Assembly: GCF_029269825.1 (NCBI RefSeq)
Contig: NZ_JARJHU010000001.1
Span: 721,786-785,785, forward strand
Direction: 5' to 3'
Source: Pedobacter sp. JY14-1
Lineage (GTDB): Bacteria; Bacteroidota; Bacteroidia; Sphingobacteriales; Sphingobacteriaceae
DNA length: 64,000 nt
A program made the translations under genes and the position numbers. The notes beneath the pieces are model-generated. The model had not been told where the DNA came from. It searched no databases and saw nothing but the letters and a program-made list of their open reading frames with translations. Position 1 is the stretch's first letter, and each line of letters begins with the position of its first letter. Shown here piece by piece: positions 45,538-52,361 of this stretch.

Positions 45538-45934
45538 GCATAAAAAAGTAATGCTGATAGATGATAACGAAGTTGACTTAAAGATCAATTCGAAAATCAT
45601 CACCATTTCCAAATTGTTTGAGGAGATCATTGTTTGCCAATCGGGCGATGAGGCGCTTACCTATCTGAATAAACACCAGGATGACGATGAACGCCTGCCT
45701 GATTTTATACTACTCGACATACAGATGCCCGAAATGGACGGGTTTGAGTTCCTGGAGGTCTTCAAACGGTTCCCCGACAGGCTTAAGGAAAAATGCCTGG
45801 TGGCTATCTTATCTTCCACACTTGATTTTGGCGACATCAAAAAAGCTGAAGCTAATCCCTATGTGATCAAATTGCTGAAAAAACCGCTGTTCCCCAAAGA
45901 ACTGGAACAACTGCTGGGCAAGTACTTCAGTTAG
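45527..45934 (+). CDS. Single-domain response regulator
   Basis: 135 residues. Receiver with the NEVDLKIN-type helix 1 found in Bacteroidota chemotaxis-like regulators (MLIDDNEVDLKINSKII), D64 (DFILLDIQMPEMDGFEFLEV) and switch lysine in KKPLFPKEL. No output domain. It overlaps the hybrid kinase by 11 bases and ends the operon. It is convergent with the HAD gene, with 28 bases between stops. Confidence 0.93.
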   Translation: MAGKHKKVMLIDDNEVDLKINSKIITISKLFEEIIVCQSGDEALTYLNKHQDDDERLPDFILLDIQMPEMDGFEFLEVFKRFPDRLKEKCLVAILSSTLDFGDIKKAEANPYVIKLLKKPLFPKELEQLLGKYFS

Positions 45935-45962
45935 CAGGTTATTAGGGGCTTTAAGCTTTATA

Positions 45963-46616
45963 TTACAGGATTCCGTGTTCTACCAGAAATTCCCTGAGGT
46001 ATTTTGGGTTTCTGTCCATCAGCAAAGTGTGCAGGCCTGCTTTTTTCGCACCTTCAATATGCTGAGGGCTATCGTCTATAAATAGCGTCTCCTGCGGATC
46101 AAGGTCATTTTCCTTTAATACACGTTCGAATATGGCAACATCTGGCTTACGGAGCAACATCTGCTGCGAGTAATATGTCTTTTCAAAAAGGTGGTTGTTA
46201 TCAGGTACATGAAAACTGGTCATCAGGTGTTCCAATATCTGCTTATAATGGATATCATTGGTATTGCTCAACAGAAATGTCCTGTATTTAGCCTTTACTT
46301 CCAGGAGTGTGTCATGCACTTCCGGTCCGGGTACGCCGACCAGCAGACTGTTCCAGGCATCATCGATGATACCATCGGCAATATCGGGGTTTCCCGCCGC
46401 TGCTCTGATCCCATCTCTGAATGCAGCAGAACTCAAGTGGCCCGTCTCAAAATCATTGAATAACTGATGGTGTGCCTTATGTGCGAAAAATTCTTCCACA
46501 TTCCTGATGCCGAGTTCCAAAAAGGCTTGTTGAGCCCTTTTGAAGTCAATTTCAAAAATCACATTGCCGTAATCGAAGATGATATTTTTTAATTTTTGTC
46601 TGTCTACCGTTTCCAT
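45963..46616 (-). CDS. HAD-IA family hydrolase
   Basis: 217 residues from the ATG at 46614-46616 (METVDRQKLKNIIFDYGNVI); a TTG four codons upstream is less likely. HAD motifs: FDYGNVIFEID in motif I with D-Y rather than DxD, TFLLSNTNDIHYKQILEHL in motif II, KPDVAIFERVLKEN in motif III, and TLFIDDSPQHIEGAKKAG in motif IV. The DYGNV motif keeps the nucleophilic Asp but replaces the second Asp with Gly, as in the related epoxide-hydrolase-N-like and YihX-like HADs. Substrate unknown. The tRNA starts 54 bases upstream on the other strand. Confidence 0.85.
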   Translation of the reverse strand: METVDRQKLKNIIFDYGNVIFEIDFKRAQQAFLELGIRNVEEFFAHKAHHQLFNDFETGHLSSAAFRDGIRAAAGNPDIADGIIDDAWNSLLVGVPGPEVHDTLLEVKAKYRTFLLSNTNDIHYKQILEHLMTSFHVPDNNHLFEKTYYSQQMLLRKPDVAIFERVLKENDLDPQETLFIDDSPQHIEGAKKAGLHTLLMDRNPKYLREFLVEHGIL

Positions 46617-46669
46617 AATTGGATACAAATATGTAACATTGCACTCGCAAAATCGAAAAGATTTTCACT

Positions 46670-46743
46670 GCGCCTATAGCTCAGTCGGTTAGAGTAGAAG
46701 ACTCATAATCTTTTGGTCCCTGGTTCGAGCCCAGGTGGGCGCA
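46670..46743 (+). tRNA. tRNA with CAT anticodon (tRNA-Met, or tRNA-Ile2)
   Basis: 74 bases. Acceptor GCGCCTA pairs with TGGGCGC (46736-46742), with discriminator A. D arm GCTC/GAGT. Anticodon stem GAAGA/TCTTT with loop CTCATAA (anticodon CAT, 46704-46706). T arm CCTGG/CCAGG with loop TTCGAGC. CCA is not encoded. Not the initiator: the initiator has three G-C pairs in its anticodon stem, absent here. Elongator Met and the lysidine-modified Ile2 tRNA share the CAT anticodon, and I cannot separate them by eye. Confidence 0.9.
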
Positions 46744-46771
46744 CGAATGGCAAGTCTGCCTAATGTCTTTA

Positions 46772-46804
46772 CCCTGTAAGTCTAAGACTTACAGGGTTTT
46801 TATT
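46772..46804 (+). terminator. Terminator of the CAT tRNA
   Basis: Stem CCCTGTAAGTC (46772-46782), loop TAA, stem GACTTACAGGG (46786-46796): 11 perfect base pairs, then a T-run. Confidence 0.9.
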
Positions 46805-46816
46805 TATTTTAATTTA

Positions 46817-47389
46817 GTGATACCGCAACTGCTAAGTCATATCAGGAAATGTTGTACGATCCAGGTGGATAACGCCTTGATCGAGCCGTTCTTTGAACAT
46901 AAGCACTATAAGAAAAAAGAGCTCCTGTTAACGGAAGGACAACATTGCTTTGAAAAATTCTTTATAATTAAGGGCTGTGTCCAATTGTGCTACCTGAAAC
47001 AAAACGGAACGGAACAAACTATTGATTTTGCCATAGAAAACTGGTGGATATCGGATTTTATGGCATTCCCAAACGGCGGTATCGCACAATTTTCCATTCG
47101 CGCCACCGAGGATACCGAGGTGTTAAGCATCAGTGCAGACCGGCAAGATAAACTGCTTAAACAATTGCCGGAACTGGAGGGCTATTTTCACAGGGTGTTC
47201 CAGCGGGCTTATGCCGCGTCTCAAATGCGGTTAAGGTATTTATACGAATTTTCGAAAGAGGAATTATACTTGAATTTTCTTCAGCGATTCCCTGAGTTTA
47301 CCCAACGGGTTCCACAATACCTGCTGGCTTCTTTCCTGGGTTTCACACCGGAATACTTGAGTGAATTGAGGAAGAAGTTTATTTCTTAA
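46817..47389 (+). CDS. Crp/Fnr-family transcriptional regulator (second copy)
   Basis: 190 residues. I start at the GTG 46817 because the ATG at 46763 would run through the tRNA terminator. cNMP-binding-like domain (KKKELLLTEGQHCFEKFFIIKGCVQL), then a helix and a C-terminal winged helix-turn-helix ending in FLGFTPEYLSELRKKF. Same short class as the copy at 775-1344. No cAMP signature. It precedes an AhpD-like gene by 59 bases and likely controls it; that arrangement recurs in this phylum. Confidence 0.82.
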   Translation: MIPQLLSHIRKCCTIQVDNALIEPFFEHKHYKKKELLLTEGQHCFEKFFIIKGCVQLCYLKQNGTEQTIDFAIENWWISDFMAFPNGGIAQFSIRATEDTEVLSISADRQDKLLKQLPELEGYFHRVFQRAYAASQMRLRYLYEFSKEELYLNFLQRFPEFTQRVPQYLLASFLGFTPEYLSELRKKFIS

Positions 47390-47448
47390 ACAGGTTTAAG
47401 AACATCGGCATTTATGTTTCCCACCTTTGTGAAACACAACTTAATCGT

Positions 47449-47898
47449 ATGAAAAAAGTAATTAAACACCGGTTGGATGTATGGGCTGAAGAGCCGCGCT
47501 ATTGGGAGTTAATGTCCGCAATGGATAACCGCCTTCACGAGTCTACCATTACAAAAAATCTGATCGACCTGATCAAGATCAGAGTTTCTCAAATCAACAA
47601 ATGTGCCTATTGTATCGATTACCATACCGAGGAAGCCTTACAACACGGTGAAACCATCCGTCGCATATTTGCCTTGTCTGCATGGCAGGAAAGCCCGTTG
47701 TTCACGGACGCTGAACGCGCGGTGCTCGAAGTGGCCGAAGAGATGACGCTGATTGCCAGGCATGGCCTTTCCGATCAGGAATATGAAAGATTGCGGTCAT
47801 TTTTTACAAGTAAGGAAATGGCTGATATCATGGTCGCTATCAGCCACATGAATTTTTTAAACCGCATTGGTATTTCTACTAAAACACAAGCATTATGA
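47449..47898 (+). CDS. Carboxymuconolactone decarboxylase/AhpD-like protein
   Basis: 149 residues. The redox motif CAYCIDYH (C-x-x-C followed by H) within IRVSQINKCAYCIDYHTEEALQHGE is the AhpD-type peroxidase site. YWELMSAMDNRLHESTI at the start and DIMVAISHMNFLNRIGI at the end fit the all-helical subunit. These act as alkylhydroperoxidases reduced by a dihydrolipoyl partner, or as gamma-carboxymuconolactone decarboxylases. The cysteine pair favours the first. Directly behind the Crp-like gene. Confidence 0.88.
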   Translation: MKKVIKHRLDVWAEEPRYWELMSAMDNRLHESTITKNLIDLIKIRVSQINKCAYCIDYHTEEALQHGETIRRIFALSAWQESPLFTDAERAVLEVAEEMTLIARHGLSDQEYERLRSFFTSKEMADIMVAISHMNFLNRIGISTKTQAL

Positions 47899-48043
47899 AA
47901 CAATAGCAGGTATTCCAATCACCGGGTGCCATACTACGCAGGCGTCAAGATTTTATTTACATAAGTTTACACTTTTATTTACAATCCAGATTCGTTGCGG
48001 CGAAAAATGTCCGCTTAGATTCGCTAAATCAATTTAAAAGGAT

Positions 48044-48595
48044 ATGAAAAATAAAAGCAATGTTTGGTACGGCCTGGCGATGCTGCTGGCTGTCGTGATG
48101 TATGTTCCGGTACAGGCTAGGCAAAAAAACAGTGCGCGATACGCTGATTTTTCGGGTGAATGGCGCGCGAGGGAATCGATATCGATGGGCGGAAATATCG
48201 TTTGCTGCTTTGATTCGGGTGACCGTATGCTCGCTGGAACGATGAGAATAGCGGCACAGGCCAATGGGCTGACCGTGGCGGTATCCAGCGGGTTTCCGGG
48301 TACGGTACCGGTGGCAGGCCTTGAAAAAATGTCCTTCGACGGTAGCGTCAGCGAAATTGACCATGGCCACGGAAGAGGAAAAAAGTTTACCGTCAGGTGG
48401 TCAGCTGACGGACAAAAGCTGACGGTGAACTCAACGGTGCGTCTGATGATTGATCAAAAGCAAACAACTGTATATGTTACAGAGGTTTGGACGCTGAGCC
48501 CCAATGGTAAGTCGATTACAGTGCAGGCAAATGCCCGGTCAGGCTTATACAGCAAGGACCGCTCCTGGAAGACTGTATTTGAGAAAGTTGGTTGA
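48044..48595 (+). CDS. Exported protein of unknown function
   Basis: 183 residues. Signal peptide at 1-26 (NVWYGLAMLLAVVMYVPVQA). The mature part is predicted beta-rich: DFSGEWRARESISMGGN, TMRIAAQANGLTVAVSS, KFTVRWSADGQKLTVNST, and the repeating 'sG.W' and 'l..dgk.l' pattern of lipocalin-like stress proteins. The family is not recognised. Alone; 145 non-coding bases upstream. Confidence 0.55.
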   Translation: MKNKSNVWYGLAMLLAVVMYVPVQARQKNSARYADFSGEWRARESISMGGNIVCCFDSGDRMLAGTMRIAAQANGLTVAVSSGFPGTVPVAGLEKMSFDGSVSEIDHGHGRGKKFTVRWSADGQKLTVNSTVRLMIDQKQTTVYVTEVWTLSPNGKSITVQANARSGLYSKDRSWKTVFEKVG

Positions 48596-48655
48596 ATTAA
48601 AAAAATCACACTTAAAAACTTCAGGTCTCACGGGAAGGCGGCAGACAGATTTGCC

Positions 48656-49852
48656 TTACTTGGTTTTACAATTATTTCTGCGGTTTCGTTCCCTGGCAAT
48701 CAGGCTGAGCTCACGCCCCGTCTGCCCGGCAATAGAAGTGTTTTCCTGGGCCCTTCTGAAAAGATAAGGCATGACTGCCTTTACCGGTCCGTATGGAACA
48801 TATTTTGCCACGTTGTAACCGGCATCGGATAAGTTAAAACTAAGATTATCGCTCATACCCAGCAACTGGGCAAAATAGACGTGCGGATGGTCGTGACTAA
48901 TTCCATGTTCATCGAGTAACCCGGCCAGCAGTTTTGAACTGGCCTCGTTATGAGTGCCGCAAACAAAAGCAATATCGTTAAGGTTTTCCACCGAATATCG
49001 TAAGGACGCATCAAAGTCGCGGTCAGACGCTTCCTTTGTTGGCTGTATGGGGGAAAGGTATCCCTGCTCTTCAGCACGCTTACGTTCCTTTTCCATATAC
49101 GCTCCCCGGACCATTTTAACCCCAAGCAGAAAACCAGCCGATCTGGCCAGTAAATGGTCTTTCTTCATACCAGCGAGTTTATCATGGCGGTACATCTGAT
49201 AAGTATTGTATACGATAACTGATGACCGGTTAAAAATCCGCATCATGTCCAGTGCCAGCTTGTCTATTGTATCCTGGATCCAGCTTTCTTCTGCATCAAT
49301 CATTACTGGCACCTTCCGCTCAAAGGCTGTAAGACAAATACGTTCACAACGGGCCTTTACCCGATTAAACTCAGAAATCTCAGCAGCACTCAGTTCGTGA
49401 CCGGCATCCAGTTTTTCCAGTAACCCGAAACGTCCGATACCCGTTACCTTAAAAACGGTAATGGGAATGCGCTGATCGCCGTCGGCTTTCTCAATCGTAA
49501 GGATGATCTCATTACAGGTAGCATCAAAAACAGGCTCCTCCTCCTCTCCTTCCACGGAATAGTCCAGTATCGTCCCTACTTTTCCCAAAGCAAGCTGCGC
49601 AATGGTATGCTCACATTCTGCTATGGTTTCACCTCCGCAAAACTGACTGAATATCGTAGATTTGATCAGGCCTTTTATGGGAAAACCGGCATTTAACAGG
49701 AAATTAGTGATCGGAGGGCCTACTCTGGTCAGGAAATTACTGCTGATGGCCTTAAAAAGCCAGTAAGCCTTATTGAGTTGCTGATTGGTCTTATTACGGA
49801 AGGCAATTTCCGTATTGTTGAAATCCAATGTCTTTTTGCCTGGTACTTGCAT
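48656..49852 (-). CDS. Proline dehydrogenase
   Basis: 398 residues, the short PRODH form of this phylum (not the PutA fusion). The (beta/alpha)8 barrel has VPVMIDAEESWIQDTIDKLALDMM and VKMVRGAYMEKERKRA (FAD-contact and active-site Arg region), VCGTHNEASS, and YVPYGPVKAVMPYLFRRAQENTS at the end, the conserved family motif 'vPyG....l.pYl.rR..EN'. It oxidises proline to pyrroline-5-carboxylate with electrons to the quinone pool. No P5C dehydrogenase is nearby. Own -7 element (49885-49892). Confidence 0.95.
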   Translation of the reverse strand: MQVPGKKTLDFNNTEIAFRNKTNQQLNKAYWLFKAISSNFLTRVGPPITNFLLNAGFPIKGLIKSTIFSQFCGGETIAECEHTIAQLALGKVGTILDYSVEGEEEEPVFDATCNEIILTIEKADGDQRIPITVFKVTGIGRFGLLEKLDAGHELSAAEISEFNRVKARCERICLTAFERKVPVMIDAEESWIQDTIDKLALDMMRIFNRSSVIVYNTYQMYRHDKLAGMKKDHLLARSAGFLLGVKMVRGAYMEKERKRAEEQGYLSPIQPTKEASDRDFDASLRYSVENLNDIAFVCGTHNEASSKLLAGLLDEHGISHDHPHVYFAQLLGMSDNLSFNLSDAGYNVAKYVPYGPVKAVMPYLFRRAQENTSIAGQTGRELSLIARERNRRNNCKTK

Positions 49853-49884
49853 CTAAATGAATATGAGTTAGTCGGTTTCGAGCG

Positions 49885-49892
49885 CAAAAATA
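49885..49892 (-). promoter_or_regulatory. -7 promoter element of proline dehydrogenase
   Basis: TATTTTTG on the minus strand fits TAnnTTTG, 32 bases before the ATG at 49850-49852. Confidence 0.45.
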
Positions 49893-49936
49893 TGAATTCC
49901 ACGCTTAGCTATACCTAAACACTATCTAAATAATTG

Positions 49937-49944
49937 TAAGTTTG
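49937..49944 (+). promoter_or_regulatory. -7 promoter element of the S4 protein gene
   Basis: TAAGTTTG ends 7 bases before the ATG at 49952, so transcription would start at or just before the start codon. Confidence 0.45.
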
Positions 49945-49951
49945 CCAAATC

Positions 49952-50158
49952 ATGATACAATTTAAACTGGAAGGCGAATTTATCCCGCTGATTCAGCTGC
50001 TTAAAGCAACCGGACTCGTACAAAGCGGCGGCGAGGCACAAACGCTGGTCGAAGACGGGCTTGTAAAATATAACGGTCAGGTGGATTACCGTAAGCGGCT
50101 TAAAGTACGCAAAGGAGATATAGTTGAGTTTATAAGTCAAAAAATTACTGTCATTTAA
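49952..50158 (+). CDS. Small S4-domain RNA-binding protein (YbcJ-like)
   Basis: 68 residues, all S4 fold: FIPLIQLLKATGLVQSGGEAQTLVEDGLVKYNGQVDYRKRLKVRKGDIVEF, matching YbcJ/RlbA-type single-domain proteins that bind structured RNA. The exact RNA is unknown. The last codon overlaps the aroB start by 1 base (TAATG), so the two are translationally coupled. Confidence 0.9.
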   Translation: MIQFKLEGEFIPLIQLLKATGLVQSGGEAQTLVEDGLVKYNGQVDYRKRLKVRKGDIVEFISQKITVI

Positions 50159-51222
50159 TGGACACGCTAAACAGCGCGGGCCGTAACATCTATTTCGAGA
50201 CCCGTCTTACACCACTTATCAGTATCCTGAATTCGGGCAGATACAGCAAAGTATTCGTATTTGCCGACAGCAACACCGCAGAAGTCTGCCTTCCGCTCTT
50301 CAGGGAGATGCTTGATGATTTCACAGGTTTTGACCTGATCGAAACTGATCCCGGAGAAGAAAACAAAAGTATAGATTTCTGTATCGGTATCTGGAAAACG
50401 CTGCTCGACTTCGGTGCTGACAGAAAATGCCTGATGATCAACCTGGGTGGTGGTGTAATTACTGATATGGGTGGTTTCGTTGCCTCTACCTATAAAAGAG
50501 GTATAGACTTCATCAACATACCGACTACGCTTCTTTCGCAAGTGGACGCTTCGGTCGGTGGAAAAACCGGCATTGACATTGACAATGTCAAGAACATGGT
50601 GGGCACCTTTGCCTTGCCACAATCGGTATTTATCGAGACGGCATTCCTGGATACGTTACCTGAACGCGAGCTGCTATCCGGATTTGCCGAGATGATCAAG
50701 CATGGGCTGATCAGGGACAGGGCTTATTACGAAACACTTAAGGCGACAGATTACAGGAAGATTACTGCACCGGCGATTTACCGTTCAGTGGAGATCAAGA
50801 ACGACGTCGTTACGGAAGATCCACGGGAAAAGGGATTGCGCAAGATCCTCAATTTCGGCCATACGATAGGCCATGCTGTTGAAACCTATTCACTTATTCA
50901 TGACGAAAAACCGCTTACCCACGGTGAAGCCATTGCTATCGGTATGGCCTGCGAGGCTTGGTTGTCGTACACCTGCAATACCTTGCCGCAGCAGGAACTT
51001 GAAGATGTCTCTGCCTGTATCCTTGCACTTTACCCTGCCTATGAGATTAAGGAAGCTAGTTTTGAGGAGCTGATTTCGCTGATGGAGAGTGACAAGAAAA
51101 ATGAAGACGGGCAAATTATGTTTTCACTGCTCTCTACTATCGGGGATTGTGGTTTTAACTACCAGGTCAATTCGGAGGATATTGTGAGCAGCATGACCTA
51201 TTATAATTCGCTGTCAAAATAA
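50158..51222 (+). CDS. aroB: 3-dehydroquinate synthase
   Basis: 354 residues, normal length. NAD-binding and catalytic marks: LGGGVITDMGGFVASTYKRGIDFINIPTTLLSQVDASVGGKTGIDIDNVKNMVGTF; FNFGHTIGHAVE-type metal-site region (ILNFGHTIGHAVETYS); HGEAIAIGMACE. It converts DAHP to 3-dehydroquinate in the shikimate pathway. Coupled to the small S4 gene upstream. The aromatic operon behind it begins with its own promoter and attenuator. Confidence 0.96.
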   Translation: MDTLNSAGRNIYFETRLTPLISILNSGRYSKVFVFADSNTAEVCLPLFREMLDDFTGFDLIETDPGEENKSIDFCIGIWKTLLDFGADRKCLMINLGGGVITDMGGFVASTYKRGIDFINIPTTLLSQVDASVGGKTGIDIDNVKNMVGTFALPQSVFIETAFLDTLPERELLSGFAEMIKHGLIRDRAYYETLKATDYRKITAPAIYRSVEIKNDVVTEDPREKGLRKILNFGHTIGHAVETYSLIHDEKPLTHGEAIAIGMACEAWLSYTCNTLPQQELEDVSACILALYPAYEIKEASFEELISLMESDKKNEDGQIMFSLLSTIGDCGFNYQVNSEDIVSSMTYYNSLSK

Positions 51223-51246
51223 TTATGGATTTTTTTAGTTAAGCCC

Positions 51247-51276
51247 TTGACAAATAAAATTTTGTTAGTACATTTG
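51247..51276 (+). promoter_or_regulatory. Promoter of the pheA operon
   Basis: TTG (51247-51249), 19 bases, TACATTTG (51269-51276): both elements match the Bacteroidota consensus with ideal spacing. Expected transcription start near 51283, about 11 bases before the leader-peptide ATG. Confidence 0.75.
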
Positions 51277-51293
51277 GCGAAACAAAAACAAGA

Positions 51294-51356
51294 ATGCAAA
51301 ATATCACTACATATTGGTTTGGTTACTTTTACTACTTTAGTAAGGGCCGGGACTAA
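51294..51356 (+). CDS. Aromatic-rich attenuator leader peptide
   Basis: 20 codons, ATG at 51294 and TAA at 51354-51356: MQNITTYWFGYFYYFSKGRD. Residues 7-15 are Y-W-F-G-Y-F-Y-Y-F, so eight of nine are aromatic (four Tyr, three Phe, one Trp). The stop lies against the 10-base sequence 51345-51354 that can pair with the left arm of the terminator at 51393-51402. Low charged aromatic tRNA should stall the ribosome in codons 7-15. The A-rich leader has no Shine-Dalgarno, which is normal here. The function follows from known peptide-attenuators of amino-acid operons. Confidence 0.88.
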   Translation: MQNITTYWFGYFYYFSKGRD

Positions 51357-51419
51357 TATGCAATGATATCAAGAGATAAATGTATATAGAAAAGTCCCGG
51401 CCAACAGCCGGGACTTTTT
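51345..51419 (+). terminator. Attenuator: competing anti-terminator and terminator before pheA
   Basis: Terminator stem AAAGTCCCGGC (51391-51401), loop CAACA, stem GCCGGGACTTT (51407-51417), T-run. The left arm also pairs perfectly over 10 bases (AGTCCCGGCC, 51393-51402) with GGCCGGGACT at 51345-51354, which is nearly a copy of the right arm. A ribosome halted in the aromatic codons leaves 51345-51354 free to take the left arm (read-through). A ribosome that reaches the stop covers it (termination). The gap between is AT-rich and unstructured. No separate 1:2 pause stem is seen, so this is simpler than the classical trp design. Confidence 0.85.
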
Positions 51420-51478
51420 CGTTAAAAGAAACCCATTTTTAAAACCAACATACCATAAAACAAAAAATACACACTAAA

Positions 51479-52312
51479 ATGAAAAAGGCAACCAGGGTAG
51501 CTATACAGGGAATCAGCGCATCGTTTCATGAAGAAGCTGCCTTCAAGTTTTTTGGCAGGGACATCGAGACCATAGAATGCAACTCATTTAAGGAGACTTG
51601 CGAGGCCCTTTCCAACCAGCGATCTGATTATATAGTGATGGCGATTGAGAACTCCATCGCCGGCAGCCTGCTCCCTAACTATACCCTGATCAGAGAATAT
51701 AATTTTGCTATAGTAGGTGAGGTCTATCTGCCGATCCAGCTTCACCTGATGGCGCTGCCTGGTGTAAAGTTTGAAGACATCAGGTATGCAACCTCTCATC
51801 CCATCGCCATCCGTCAATGTGTAGACTTCTTTTATGATTATCCGCAAATTCAGGTTATCGAAGGCAGTGATACTGCAGCATGTGCAAAAAAGATCAGGGA
51901 TGAACAACTTAAGGATACTGTCGCCATTGCCAATACATTGGCGGCCGAACTTTACGGCCTTAATATCATAGAAAGAAGAATCGAATCCAATAAAAAGAAC
52001 TTTACCCGCTTCCTGATCCTAAAAAATGACAAAGGTTTTGAAGTTCAGGGCACCAATAAAGCGTCAATCTGCTTCCAGGTAGGCAATCAGGTAGGAGCAC
52101 TGGCTAAAGTCCTGAATATTTTTGCTGAGCAGAAAGTCAACCTCACCAAAATACAGAGTATGCCTGTACTCGGTAAACGCAACGAGTACTATTTCTACGT
52201 AGACATCGAGTGGAAAAACATGGATGATTATGATAAAGCCATTCGCCAGACTTTGAAATACACAGTGAATTTTAACATCATGGGCGAATACCAGAAAAAT
52301 GACAAAGTCTGA
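51479..52312 (+). CDS. pheA: Prephenate dehydratase with ACT domain
   Basis: 277 residues, monofunctional form (no fused chorismate mutase). Catalytic part 1-180: VAIQGISASFHEEAAFKFF, MAIENSIAGSLLPNY, NFTRFLIL (the TRF active-site motif). ACT domain about 198-272: FQVGNQVGALAKVLNIFAEQKVNLTKIQSMP. In many PheA proteins the ACT reads GAL...ESRP; here the ESRP position is IQSMP. This is the usual form in this phylum, so phenylalanine feedback may be weak or different. First structural gene behind the attenuator. Confidence 0.96.
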   Translation: MKKATRVAIQGISASFHEEAAFKFFGRDIETIECNSFKETCEALSNQRSDYIVMAIENSIAGSLLPNYTLIREYNFAIVGEVYLPIQLHLMALPGVKFEDIRYATSHPIAIRQCVDFFYDYPQIQVIEGSDTAACAKKIRDEQLKDTVAIANTLAAELYGLNIIERRIESNKKNFTRFLILKNDKGFEVQGTNKASICFQVGNQVGALAKVLNIFAEQKVNLTKIQSMPVLGKRNEYYFYVDIEWKNMDDYDKAIRQTLKYTVNFNIMGEYQKNDKV

Positions 52313-52361
52313 TTACGAAATTTTAAACCAAAATATTAACACCTATTAAAACCCCATCAAA

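Noticed and set aside
46670..46743. Initiator tRNA-Met
   Set aside because: The anticodon stem GAAGA/TCTTT lacks the three consecutive G-C pairs of initiators, so an elongator Met or Ile2 tRNA is meant.
46763..46816. Earlier ATG start of the Crp-like gene
   Set aside because: The stretch is the 11-bp terminator of the tRNA; the protein similarity begins behind the GTG at 46817.
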